From Ovis canadensis (Eukaryota > Chordata > Mammalia > Artiodactyla > Bovidae), in contig NC_091256.1 in assembly GCF_042477335.2 (NCBI RefSeq), positions 32,828,001 to 32,892,000 of the forward strand: a stretch of 64,000 bases of DNA, read 5' to 3'. Below are positions 12,394 through 22,552 of this stretch, piece after piece. Under the pieces are notes generated by a model. It made no database searches and was not told where the DNA came from. It saw nothing but the letters and a program-made list of their open reading frames with translations. Numbering within the stretch: position 1 is the first letter of the stretch; every line of letters begins with the position of its first letter. The position numbers and the translations under genes were made by a program.

Positions 12394-12395
<2 letters not shown>

Positions 12396-12441
<46 letters not shown>
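12396..12441. repeat. (GT)n microsatellite
   Basis: About 22 uninterrupted GT units directly joined to the 3' end of the antisense Bov-tA that follows. It probably grew from that SINE's tail. Confidence 0.97.
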
Positions 12442-12443
<2 letters not shown>

Positions 12444-12634
12444 TTTGAAAGTTGCTCAGTTGTGTCTGTTTCTTGGTGAGCCCATAGACTGTAGCCCACC
12501 AGGCTCGTCTGCCCATGGTACTTCCTAGGCAAGAATACTGGAATGGGTAGCCATTTCTATCTTCAGGGGATCTTCCCAACCCAGGGATCAAACCCAGGTC
12601 TTTTGCATTGCTGGCAGATTCTTTACTGGTGAGG
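12442..12634 (-). mobile_element. Bov-tA SINE, antisense
   Basis: Nearly full length. The reverse complement gives the tRNA-like head near 12630 and the BovB-related tail near 12445. Marker strings are 'gtagcccaccaggctcgtct', caagaatactggaatggg and 'caggggatcttcccaaccca'. Confidence 0.93.
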
Positions 12635-13635
12635 GATCAAACGGCTGCCTTCTGTATGCAGAAGCCATGGGGAAAGTACTTCTTCCTAGAATATACTGCA
12701 TTTGAAAAACTGCACAAATGAAAACATCCTAAAACTTCTGGGAAGCTCACTGAATGTGTGTTTGTATTCCTGGACACCCACGAGCCCCTGTGCGCATGGA
12801 TATGAATTAACTGCCCTTTGCAGACAATAGTAACTGCTGGCTCTTCTGTAAAGATGATGATGTGTCTTCCATTTTGGACACACATGGAAAATGTTCTTAA
12901 ATTGCTTTCTGTTTCTATCGTTAAATGTGGGAATATACCTAAAAACCACAGCAAAACTATTCTTCATGTGTGGTCTGAAACATTTATTCCCTTTTTCCTA
13001 TAGAAGTAAGGAAATTCTATATTTGGTCTTTTGTGGTAGAAGGTAATAAATGACTTTGAGATCTGAAAATTACTAGAAGGTTTATTCTATTAATAAACTA
13101 ATAATCTCGGTGTTTTAGTTTTGCATGCTTAAGAACTTTTAATTAGCAATTTGGTCTTTGTACATTTAAAAAGCTAAAGCTAGATGCATGTTAACATATT
13201 ATTCTATACTTCACCATTTATGAAAATGGACTCGAAGGTTCAAGACTTTTCTCTTTATTGGAAGGAAAATAAAGTCTTTCCTCTGACAAAAAATAATTTT
13301 TTTTTTGAGCATGAAGCATGGGAATAATGGAAAAAAAATTAAAACGGAAGCTCAAGAGATTACAAATAAATGTTGAGTGAAAGATACTTAGTGGATATTC
13401 CATTCACACAAACCGTCATTCTGAGATTTAGCAAAAATTGTATGGCTACTCAGGATTGAGTATTGTTCCCTCCTGGCTGGGCTTCCACACTAACTCTTAG
13501 CCTCCTCCCTTGGCTCTCATCATAAATGATTGATGCTCTGGTCATATCAAACTAAAGAAGCTCTTCTGTCCAACAAGAGAGGCACCCATTTTCCTAAGTC
13601 GAAAGATGATAACATTGCTTTAGGCTCTTTCGTGA
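12635..13635. other. Unassigned DNA
   Basis: No firm gene or repeat. Antisense frames at 12637-12967 are overlapping and featureless. AT-rich from 13000 on. Confidence 0.5.
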
Positions 13636-14566
13636 GGAACATCAACACTTTAGCTTTTTTAAAATATAAATTTTTTTAAATTGGAGGCTAATAACTTTAC
13701 AATATTGTATTGGTTTTGCCATACACCAACATGAATCCACCACAGGTGTACACGTGTTCCCCATCCTGAACCCCCCTCCCACCTCCCTCCCCATACCATC
13801 CCTCTGGGTCATCCCAGTGCACCAGCCCTGAGCATCTTGTATCCTGCATCAAACCTGGACTGGCATTTCATTTCACATATGATATTATACATGTTCCATT
13901 GCCATTCTCCCAAGTCACCCCACCCTTGCCCTCTCCCACAGAGTCCAAAAGACTGTTCTATACATCTGTGTCTTTTTTGCTGTCTCACATACAGGGTTAT
14001 TGTTCACATCTTTCTAAATTCCATATATGCATTAGTATACTGTATTGGTGTTTTCCTTTCTGGCTTACTTCACTCTGTATAATAGGCTCCAGTTTCATCC
14101 ATCTCATTAGAACTGATTCAAATGTATTCTTTTTAATGGCTGAGTAATACTCCATTGTGTATATGTACCACGGCTTTCTTATCCATTCATCTGCTGATGG
14201 ACATCTAGGTTGCTTCCATGTCCTGGCTATTATAAACAGTGCTGCGATGAACATTGGGGTACAAGTGTCTCTTTCAATTCTGGTTTCCTCGGTGTGTATG
14301 CCCAGCAGTGGGATTGCTGGGTCATAAGGCAGGTCTGTTTGCAGTTTTTTAAGGAATCTCCACACTGTTCTCCATAGTGGCTGAGCTAGTTTGCATTCCC
14401 ACCAACAGTGTAAGAGGGTTCCCTTTTCTCCACACCCTCTCCAGCATTTATTGCTTGAAGACTTTTGGATAGCAGCCATTCTGACTGGCGTGAAATGGTA
14501 CCTCATTGTGGTTTCGATTTGCATTTCTCTGATAATGAGTGGGAACATCAACACTTTAAAGCTTTT
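13636..14566 (-). mobile_element. 5'-truncated L1 with long TSD
   Basis: An 883-bp antisense L1 (13659-14541) holding the 3' UTR and the end of ORF2. Poly(T) is at the left, as expected for this orientation. The direct repeats begin ggaacatcaacacttta (13636 and 14542) and end gctttt (to 13658 and 14566), with a 2-base indel. The right copy runs gctttt/aaatcc, which fits an L1 endonuclease TTTT/AA nick. Both ends are therefore known exactly. Confidence 0.95.
13997..14541 (-). pseudogene. L1 ORF2 C-terminal remnant
   Basis: About 181 codons open to a TAA at 13997-13999. They include the C-terminal cysteine motif C-x3-C-x7-H-x4-C (the [18 protein letters not shown] stretch) and the block ending [10 protein letters not shown]. 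In a complete element this domain helps the L1 RNP bind RNA. The endonuclease and RT domains are absent, so the fragment is inert. The open frame continues by chance into flanking DNA to 14605. Confidence 0.92.
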
Positions 14567-14733
14567 AAATCCACTGTACTTCTTTCCTCTGTGCTGATGT
14601 ATCATCTACTGTGTAACTTTTACTAAAATGGAATTTTTGTCTATTTTGGAAATCACTAGGTAGATCATTTCCTCTCTGTTGATTTCTCCAAAACTTGTAT
14701 ACAACTTCTCCTGTCATTCTATACCTAAAAGCA

Positions 14734-14962
14734 ATAGTTTGTGGTCCCAAAGGGTACTGAAATAGGTAGCAACCCCAAGGTATTGGATGCTGGACAAACT
14801 GACCAATGGACTTGCTCTTGTCCATCAACCAGTGGCCCCAGGCTGAGAGAATGCCTTCCCTTCAAAATTTTCTCAAGGAACAGACTTAAGTATTCTCTAA
14901 CAGGAGATAAAATAACTCAGATATGCATGCAGTGGTTCAATATGATTGATGGGCCAAGTCCA
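14734..14962 (+). pseudogene. RPS4: Ribosomal protein S4 processed pseudogene, 5' part
   Basis: Recognised by its translation: a WMLDKLT block, then [20 protein letters not shown] and then [10 protein letters not shown], which follow the start of eukaryotic RPS4 (40S subunit protein eS4; RPS4X/RPS4Y) without introns. The initiator aligns with ATA at 14734-14736. There is an early TAG and at least one frameshift before the RECLP block, so it is dead. The match stops in the IDGK region at 14962 and resumes at 16056, so the gene was split by an insertion. An X- versus Y-type source cannot be decided by eye. Confidence 0.85.
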
Positions 14963-14976
14963 CAGGTTTATACTAA

Positions 14977-15223
14977 AGTGGGTAGCCTATCCCTTCTCTA
15001 GGGGATCTTCCCAACCGAGGAATCGAACTGGAGGCTCCTGCATTGAAGGTGGATTCTTTTTTTTTTTTTTGGCAACTGCCAACTTGTTCTCTGAACCTAT
15101 GTCCATTTCTGTTTTCTTATGTTTATTTATTTGTTTTTTTTCTAGATTTCACAAATAAGTGATATTATACAGTATTTGTCTTCTATGGTGGATTCTTTAC
15201 CAGCTGAGCCACAAAGGAAGCCC
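14977..15223 (-). mobile_element. Bov-tA SINE, antisense, split by an L1 sliver
   Basis: SINE sequence at 14977-15059 continues at 15187-15223 (ggtggattctttaccagctg, then gagcc...ggaagccc). The 127 bases between are L1-like and are bounded by the duplicated string ggtggattcttt. Confidence 0.85.
15048..15198 (-). mobile_element. L1 3' sliver with 12-bp TSD
   Basis: Poly(T) at 15060 followed by antisense L1-like sequence (tagatttcacaaataagtg ... gtatttgtctt). Exact 12-bp repeats ggtggattcttt lie at 15048-15059 and 15187-15198. It landed inside a Bov-tA, so it is younger than that SINE. Confidence 0.8.
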
Positions 15224-15340
15224 AAGAACACTGGAGTGGGTAGCCTATCCCTTCTCCAGGGGATCTTCCCAACTCAGGAATTGAACAGGGGTCTTCTGGA
15301 TTGCATGTAGATTCTTTACTAGTTGAGCTACCAGGGAAGC
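15224..15340 (-). mobile_element. Bov-tA SINE 5' half, antisense
   Basis: Second Bov-tA copy directly after the first, sharing its 'ggtagcctatcccttctc' variant and ending in the tRNA-like head at ccagggaagc. The two may be a tandem duplication or two insertions of one subfamily. Confidence 0.85.
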
Positions 15341-15695
15341 TTCACCACCATGGCGTTGCCTTTTCCATTATCTGCTCAGGAGCAGACCCTTCTCTGGAGT
15401 GGAGGGGTGGAGTGGGAAACAGAAGACAGCTAAGTGAGCAAATAGCTTTCCCTTTGGGGCCTGGGGACAGGAGAAAGTTTGGGAATACCCATATCTGAAG
15501 CATACTGTACTAAGTATAAACCTAGTATAGACTCTCTACATGTATACATTTTTATTATAATAAAGCCAAGTTAAAGTTGAAAGCAACAAAATTCAAATTT
15601 ACCACATTGATTTAATCTGAACATTAAAATTATTTTCTTGAATCTAAGTTGACATATCACATCTGCTATCTTAGTACGTGACAGCTTCGAGTTTG

Positions 15696-15745
15696 TGAGA
15701 CACACACATATAATACACACACACGCACATATACACACACATATC
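15696..15745. repeat. CA-rich microsatellite
   Basis: Imperfect CA/TA repeat abutting the 3' end of the antisense Bov-tA at 15746. Confidence 0.85.
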
Positions 15746-15948
15746 ATATGCTCAGTTATATCCAACTCTTTGCAGCCCCATGGACTATAGAACACCAGGC
15801 TCCTCTATCCATGGGATTTTCCAGGCAAGAATACTGGAGTGGGGTGCTATTTCCTCCTCTAGGGAGTCTTCCCAAACCAGGGACTGAACCCTAGTCTCTT
15901 GCATTTCCTGCACTAGCAGACAGATTCTTTGCCAGAAGCGCCACCTGG
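15746..15948 (-). mobile_element. Bov-tA SINE, antisense
   Basis: Full-length-like, older copy: 'atccaactctttgcagcccc', caagaatactggagtgggg, ending at gccacctgg. CA tracts lie on both sides. Confidence 0.92.
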
Positions 15949-15955
15949 AAAAAAC

Positions 15956-15957
<2 letters not shown>

Positions 15958-16020
<63 letters not shown>

Positions 16021-16022
16021 AT
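15958..16022. repeat. (CA)n-(TA)n compound microsatellite
   Basis: About 26 CA units (15958-16010) followed by a TA run to about 16022. Confidence 0.97.
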
Positions 16023-16055
16023 TAACCATGCTAGGAGGAAAAAGAAAGAGTAATA

Positions 16056-16606
16056 GATTGATGACCAGGTCCAAATTGATATAACCTACCCTTCTGGTTT
16101 ATGAATGTTATTGGAATTGACAAAACCAGAGAGAATTTCTATCTGATCCATGCCACCAAAAGTCTCTTCTATTCATTGTATTATGTCTGAGAAGCCACAT
16201 ACAAGTTGTGCAGAGTGGGCACTAAAAGAATCCCTCATAGGACGATCCATGATGCTTACACCAGCAGCTGTCTAGATCCTTTCATCAAAGTAAATAACAG
16301 ACACCATTCAGACTGATGCAGAGACTGGTAAGAACACCAGTTTCATCCAGGTCCACAGTTTGGTAACCTGAGTTTGGTGACTGGTGGTGCTGACCTGGTA
16401 ATAACTAATATGATCACCAGCAGAGAGACATCCTGGCTCTTGAGATGTGATTGATGTGAAAGATGTCGATGGCAGCCATTCGGCTAATCTGGCTTCCCAA
16501 CATTTTTGGTCTTGGCAAATACAACAAACTTTGGATTTCTCTTAACCAAGGGAAAGATGGCTAGCTCACCATTGCTGTAGACAGAAAGAGACTGGTCGCC
16601 AGTGAT
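16056..16606 (+). pseudogene. RPS4: Ribosomal protein S4 processed pseudogene, 3' part
   Basis: Continues the RPS4 message from the IDGKVRTDITYP region, read as 'aaattgatataacctaccct', then 'gtgggcactaaaagaatccc', 'catccaggtccacagtttgg' and 'aacatttttggtcttggcaa', to the C-terminal 'ctcaccattgctg' area. Relative to the functional gene I see a 1-base loss near 16094, a short deletion after the KLC codons (about 16213), several stops and scattered indels. The last ~20 codons are poorly preserved. No poly(A) tail survives, so it is old. It is intronless apart from the 1.1-kb insertion, as expected of a retrocopy. Confidence 0.85.
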
Positions 16607-17094
16607 GGGAAGAGAGAGCTCCTTGTGGCTAAGTAGAGATATTACAGGACAGAAAACAAATACAGAACCCCTTGAGAAAAGCAGTATCCTGCCACTGGCG
16701 TGGGTTCAAATTCACCCTCCTTGAATTTATGTAACCTTTTGTGATGAAAGCTTCCACCACAGCACTTTCACCAAAGACTTTTAAATTCTCAAACTGCCAG
16801 CCTTTTCTTCAATTAATATTAAATCTGTGACTTTGATGCTAATCTTCTAGACAGATACAGGAAACCTGACTTTCAGCCACAATCCTTGTTTGTCTTTGGC
16901 AGAAGAATTGTTGATTTCTTAGGTTCAGCCCTTTTTCCAGGCTGTTATTCTTTGTTGCTCAGAATCATACTTTCTGTAAAATGATTCTTTCCATATTCTG
17001 CAAATATTCCTGATTTTCTCATCATTCCACAATAGGAAAGAAACTTTGCCTTTTATTACAAGTTGATCACTAAAGTGATGTTGCCTATAAGCTT
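16607..17094. other. Unassigned DNA
   Basis: No further RPS4 similarity and no other recognisable feature. Confidence 0.5.
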
Positions 17095-17470
17095 AAATTA
17101 TAGATAAGGACCCATCTCTGGAAACCCTTCCTCCCAGGTAGTGAGCGTTAAGCTAAAAACTTTTGTTTAGCTCGCAGGAAACATCGTGACTAGGTCCACC
17201 TATGAATGACTGCAGCAAGGAATAAATTAACGCATCTCCTCTGGAGACTGATTGGAACCGGGAAACGTCTGACCTTACTTCTTCTTCTTTTAAAAGAAAT
17301 CTGAATTCTAACACAGGGAAGATGGTTCTTTGGGACACTAGTCCACCATTTTCTCAGGCTTCTGTCTTTACAAATAAAGTTGCTATTTCTTGCCCCAACA
17401 ACTTGTCATTCAATTTATTGGCCTCTTGTACAGCAGGCAGGACCAGCTTGGACTCTGTAACAGTTTGTAA
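17095..17470 (+). mobile_element. Probable class I ERV solo LTR (old)
   Basis: Has an LTR-like layout: a U3-like part, an AATAAA polyadenylation signal at 17373-17378, then a U5-like stretch (ttgatttattggcctcttg-type) ending cttggactctgtaaca. The terminal aca fits a retroviral LTR end. No gag, pol or env sequence adjoins it and no TSD was found, so it is a lone, decayed LTR. The family name is uncertain. Confidence 0.55.
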
Positions 17471-18259
17471 TCACATTTAATTTCATTTCTGCTGTAGTCA
17501 GGTACTTTTTTTTTTTTTACTATTTTTTACATATTACTTATCACTATATTGATATAGTTTATTAATATAGTACCTGTACTTATTATTATAGCATTTTTAG
17601 TATTTTTATTATATATCCAAACCAGGAGGGAGAAAAACAAAAGTATGGAATTTGGAACACTTAAGCTTTCCTTTTCTTCATCCTTTTCCACATCTTTCAC
17701 CAAAATGTCTATCTTCTCCTAAAATGTCACCTCCTTTAGAAATCTTCAAAGACCTTGTTGATGTGAGAGCATTTGCGAGTCACAGGAATTGTACCCCAGA
17801 GCTGCTTTACCCTTAGCTTCTTCCTGAACCATGCACTCTTCTTAGGTACCACCCCAAATTATAGTCAGTTCATCTTGTGTTTGTACCTGTATGCAGAAGC
17901 CTCAGAATGAGGAAGGCAGAGTGACAATTCAAAAAGAGCTTGGATCCCTGACATTTCAAAATGGCCTTTTCAGCCTTGGTCTGCTTATTCCCAGATTATA
18001 AAAGGAGAGAGAAAAAAATTTGTAATACACCAAAGTCATTAAGTTTAACAAAGCTATATTAGTCACTATTTTTTGGCCCTTTGCCTCTGGAACCTATATC
18101 ATAATCAATACATAAATGGAATGGGATCTTGAAATAGAATAGAGAAGGAAATTGCATCCATTTATGGAAGATAGAGCTATGATTCTTGGACTTCTTAACT
18201 TGTGGCCCGAGGTTCATATCTGCTACATGTAATTTAAAATTCTGGTAATTTCTAACATG
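17471..18259. other. Unassigned DNA, AT-rich at the left
   Basis: 17500-17625 is almost pure A/T with short palindromic tata/atta runs. The rest shows nothing recognisable. Confidence 0.5.
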
Positions 18260-18905
18260 GAAAAAAGCAAGTTACTGCAATAAAGGATATCAGAGGGTAG
18301 ACATTTTCCTTAGATATTGCCATCAGAGAAACTCTCTGAAGAAGGGATGTTTAAACAGTGATTTAAAAGGTAGGAAGGAACTGGCTGTGTGAGGAGCAAA
18401 GAGAAAAAAATCTTCAAAGAAGGTAATCTGCATGGGTGAAGATCTTGGAAGAGATAAACATTTAGATTGCTAAGGAAACTGAAAGAATTCCAGATGACTA
18501 GACTTTGTAGGGAGTTGGAAAGTGAGATGAGGTTGGTGAGCTAGGCAGGGGCCAGAACATGCAGGATCTTGCAGGTCAAGACTAGGAGTTGAAATTTATT
18601 TTTGGTGCAATGGTTAAGCTACTGAAGGGTTCCAAATAAGAGCATGATATGGTTTAAGCTTTGTCCTAAAAAGATGAGTTTGGTTGCTGTGTAGTAAGTG
18701 GATTCAAGAGAAGAAAAATGTTAGAATGGAAGCAGCAGGAGCAGTTATAGAATCCTGATGAGAAACAATAAGAACTTTATGTAAGATCATGGAGGTAATA
18801 TAGAACAGTGGAGAGAAATGGACAGATCTGATGCATTTTGAGATACACTTCCAGAAGTTGGGTAAGACTTGCTGAAGCTCTGGATTTGGGGAATAAAGAA
18901 AAAAG
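18260..18905 (+). mobile_element. Ancient mammalian interspersed repeat, class uncertain
   Basis: Contains 'gaggttggtgagctaggcag', 'gggccagaacatgcaggatc', 'ctactgaagggttccaaata' and 'gtttggttgctgtgtagtaa' in order. This is the pattern of a widespread old mammalian repeat, probably LTR-derived. I cannot name the subfamily. Noncoding. Confidence 0.5.
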
Positions 18906-19004
18906 AAAACAAGAGTTCCATTTTAAATATATTAGGGATGAGATGATTGTCAGCTGTTTTTATGAGTCAACTTAGGCTTCTGTAGAAAACAATCCCCCCA
19001 ATCT

Positions 19005-19400
19005 GTGGTTTATCAAAATGAAAGTTTATTTCTCACTCATGCAACAGACCATCATGGGTCTTCCAGGCCACATAGGTCTTCTGGGAAATTCTTCCCTAGT
19101 TGGTAGCTTGGGGATCTTTTCATCTTGTGGCACCGCCTTTCTCTGGGTCCTTAGGGTGTTGTCCATTCAGCTTGCTAGTGAATAGAGTAGGGCAAGCAGG
19201 GAGATATGTCTAAGAGAAATATACATACAGGCCTTTTCAAGCAGTGGCATCATATCTACCATATTGCATTGACCAACATCATTTATACTACCTAATCTAA
19301 TTGTAAGAGATGCTGCAAAATCTAGTCTAGCCATGTGCCCAGGAGGAAGGGAAAAAGGTAGAACAGCCTTGACATAATATTCAGTGGGGATGTGAAATAA
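19005..19400 (-). mobile_element. Second ancient interspersed repeat, class and strand uncertain
   Basis: 'gaaagtttatttctcactca' ... 'tctagtctagccatgtgccc' ... aggaggaag is a known dispersed mammalian pattern that I cannot assign to a named family. The antisense open frame at 19167-19541 falls inside it and is not a gene. Confidence 0.45.
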
Positions 19401-20428
19401 TCTCTGGGATATAAAGTCTGGAGCTGTTTTCTCTACTGAGTTAGATGGAAGAGATAAACAAATGTCATCAAGTCCCATTTCTAATGATCTAACAGGCATT
19501 TCAGAGGATGCACAGATCAACACCTCTTTCTTACTACCCATAATGGCTGTGTAAAGTAATTGAAAAAAAGAAGATACAAACCTCTGAAAAAGTTGTCAGC
19601 AAAAGCATTGGAAGATTGTCAGAGAGCAGCAAGCATTACTAAATAAAAGATGTAGACAAGGTATATCACATAGTTAGAGAAGGGAAACTTATCACAGGCT
19701 AGAGTGATGTAGGGAATTTTCCTAAATGAGGAAGAATTTGATCATGAGGAATATTAAGAATTGTCCAGGGGGATAAAAAAGACACAAGGAAATGCATCAG
19801 TAAAAATACAAATTTTTCACTCTTTAAAATAATTGAATTTTTATAATAATTAGCATTCTTTTTGAAACAACAGATTGAAATAAGTCAAATAACTAGAGAT
19901 CAGCTACTAAATAACTTTATTTAAATTTATGTTTATGTGCCTTCACTTAATTTTTCTCTTTCCAAACAGGCTTAGGAGTACAGCCTCAACTGCTAAACCA
20001 AACATGGGCTCATTGACATCCTCAGTTTGAATCTATTCTATTACTCACGGTCCTTGATCTCAGTCCCCTGCTCTACACAGTGGATGAGATCTCAGGGCTC
20101 CCAGGGCATCCAGGTCAGGTTGCTAAGGAGAGATTCTACATAATGGATTACATACATTGACATGATTGCGTGAGGATCAGGAGAGAGCCGGAGCAACCAG
20201 CAGCTGAAACAGAGACAAGGAAGTAGAAGCAGGGAATGGTTTGTCTTTTCAGAGGCAGACAACTTTTTTCAATTGCTCTATTTCTAATTGCCTACAGTTA
20301 GGGTCAGACTCTCAGATCAAGCAGTCAAGCTTAGAAGATGGAGCCAGTTCTGAAGACAAGCACCATGATTCACCTCTTGGAGACTGCCCTTGGCTACATG
20401 TGAAATAGATGGATGATGATGGCAATGA
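19401..20428. other. Unassigned DNA
   Basis: No coding or repeat feature supported. Confidence 0.5.
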
Positions 20429-20612
20429 CGTTAATAATAATAATAATTTGCACTTACTTAGTAGCTTCAATGCTACATTTTCAAAGATGTTATAAACATT
20501 AATTAATTAAGCCCTACCGTGGCCCCTAGGGTAGCTATTACCTGTATTGTGCAAATAATTAACTAAAGCAAAGTTAAGTGGGCAGCCTGAAGTTATATGG
20601 GAATCAAAGCTA
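20429..20612 (+). mobile_element. MIR SINE with (AAT)n at its start
   Basis: After an (AAT)n run (20429-20446), 'cacttacttagtagcttcaa' and the later 'gtagctattacctgtattgt' and 'gttaagtgggcagcctgaag' follow the MIR order. Highly diverged. Confidence 0.55.
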
Positions 20613-21220
20613 GGGAAACAGAGATGGATTTCTAGCAGCAAAGTTGGCTCTTGGCTGTTGTTTCCTTGGGAAAGGAAGTGAACAGTTTGTAGAGCACATT
20701 ACAGGGGGAAAATAGCCGAGATCTGAGGTTCAGGGGTATCCATGGGGGCTCTGTCAGAATTTCTCAGAAAGTCAGTAATCCAATACGGATGTGGACTTGA
20801 AACACTGATGCTCCTCAATCTTGCCAAGATTGCCTTTCCAGGGTGTGAGTGTCTGCGCAGGCGCCTCACCATGATGATCCGATTACATGCCTGGCTTTAC
20901 CAGAATGCAGGAGAATTATATGTGGCAACAAAGATATTTACTTTGATTCCACAACATGTAACACAGTGCCTGGCATATCATGCACATGATGTAATAAACA
21001 TGTTTTGAGTAAATAAATGCTTATATGAAAATTAGTTTTGCAAAGTTAGCCTGAGGTACATAAAAAGCACTGTAAAGTAAAATTCCAAAAAGCAATGAAA
21101 TTACTGACTGAATTGAAAGGAAAGGAACCCTGATGTAGAAACCTATGGCCTTAATACTGACAGTAAACCCTGAGCTTGAAAGACATGCCTGCATTTGCTG
21201 TGACAATTAACCCTCTGTCT
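20613..21220. other. Unassigned DNA
   Basis: 20958-21020 (cacagtgcctggcatatc ... aataaac) resembles a MIR/L2-like tail. Otherwise nothing recognised. Confidence 0.45.
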
Positions 21221-21430
21221 TCTTCAGTTGGCTTCCCTGGTGGCTCAGCTGGTAAAAGAATCCGCCTGCAGTGCGGGAGACCTGGGTTTGATCCCTGGGT
21301 TGGGAAGATCCCCTAGGGAATGGCTACCTACTCCAGTATTCTAGCCTGGAGAATTCCATGGACTGTAGAGGCCATGGGGGCCACAAAGAGTTGGCCATGA
21401 CTGAGCAACTTTTACTTTCATCTTCAGTTG
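21221..21430 (+). mobile_element. Bov-tA SINE, first of a tandem pair
   Basis: Complete SINE (21231-21420), from the gcttccctggtggctcag head to the gactgagcaact tail. It lies between the first two of three copies of tcttcagtt (21221, 21421, 21635). Confidence 0.95.
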
Positions 21431-21643
21431 GGCTTCCCTCATAGCTCAGTTGATAAGAACCTGCCTGCAACGCAGGAGACCCGGCTTCTATCCCTGAGTG
21501 GGGAAGATCTCCTGGAGAAGAAAATGGCAATCCACTCCAGTATTCTTGCCTGGAGAATCCCATGGACGGAAGAGCCTAGAAGGCTACAGTCCATGGGGTC
21601 ACAAGAATCAGACAAGACTAAACCACCACCACCATCTTCAGTT
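21421..21643 (+). mobile_element. Bov-tA SINE, second of a tandem pair
   Basis: Complete SINE (21431-21634), diverged from its neighbour, with a CAC-rich tail. Bounded by the second and third tcttcagtt copies. The two SINEs therefore used the same target site. Confidence 0.95.
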
Positions 21644-21800
21644 TATTCATCTGCAAAAAGTAAGCAATACTATCAGCCTCAGAGAATTGTGACAAGGGCC
21701 AGATGACATAGTATATGAAGATCTCCAGTCTCTAGACCACTCTAAGTCCACGATAAATATTCAGGTTCTTTCCTCCTTTCAGTAAGCAGAAGTAAGTTTA

Positions 21801-22269
21801 AGTCCCTTACATATATAACATTCAAGCTGTAGACTTTCAAAGATGAGAGCATGTGCCCACATGTCCAACCACATAAGTTAGTTCACATGCATGGTTACAC
21901 ATTGTCCTGCGTGTGCATCCTCTAAAAGTGGTTGTGCTTTCGTAAGCTTTACTGTACAGTACTGTTCAGGGTATAGTAGCACATTATTTCCAGCCCAGGA
22001 TGTCTGGAAGCTAGCGTAAAAGCAGCAGCGATGTAGCTGGTAGAGTGTAGCCAACTGTTAGTTGGGTACCTAGGCTAACTTTGTGGACTTACAAACAAAT
22101 TGGACTTACAAACATGCTCTCAGAATGGAACTTGTTCATATGTAGGGATTGTTGTTCGGCTGCTAAGTCGTGTCCGACCCTTTGCGACCCCATGGACTGC
22201 AGCATGCCAGGCCTTCTTGTCGTTCACCATCTCCCAGAGTTTGCCAGGGAGGACTGACTGTAGGGGACT
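21801..22269 (+). mobile_element. Tigger/pogo-like MITE, interrupted by BovB
   Basis: Short element whose ends are inverted repeats. The left end (agtcccttacatat, 21801-21814) matches the reverse complement of the right end (atatgtagg at 22138-22146 plus ggact at 22265-22269 once the BovB insert is removed) with about one mismatch. A TA lies just outside each end, as expected for Tc1/mariner-pogo insertions. Its inner 'gttagttgggtacctaggct' block recurs inverted at 42.7 kb. No transposase frame remains. Confidence 0.65.
22141..22265 (-). mobile_element. BovB-type 3' end with 7-bp TSD
   Basis: About 110 bp of antisense BovB tail (22148-22258), of the same older variant as at 4.2 kb, sitting in the right inverted repeat of the MITE. 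Repeats tgtaggg lie at 22141-22147 and 22259-22265. Confidence 0.8.
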
Positions 22270-22552
22270 TACTGTGTTACTAACCCTTCACAGTTGTAAA
22301 CATTAAGTAATTTTCTTGCCTCTAGGTAGAAAAAAACTATTTTCTCAGGGAAAATCCTTTATCAGCAGGGCAATAAGAAGGATATACTAAAATATTTCAC
22401 TCCTCAATGCTATACGAGAAAGTAAAGACTGAAGCACAACAGGAATTCTATTAAGTGCCACACTGTGAGGAACATCTATGTAAGTGAGAAATTTGGGAAT
22501 TAGCTAATTTGCCTGATACTGTCCCCCATTAATTTGAGGACCGCATTTATCT

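Larger units (their letters stand above)
14963..16055. other. 1.1-kb composite insertion inside the RPS4 pseudogene
   Basis: The RPS4 sequence is interrupted between two near copies of the same 18-19 bp: 14944-14962 (gattgatgggccaagtcca) and 16056-16073 (gattgatgaccaggtcca). This looks like a decayed TSD. The insert holds three Bov-tA pieces, an L1 sliver, two CA-rich tracts and about 350 bp of unassigned DNA (15341-15695). It is therefore a stack of events rather than one element, and the founding insertion is not identified. Confidence 0.7.

Noticed and set aside
19167-19541. Open frame of 124 codons, minus strand
   Set aside because: It lies inside an ancient dispersed repeat and has no protein signature.
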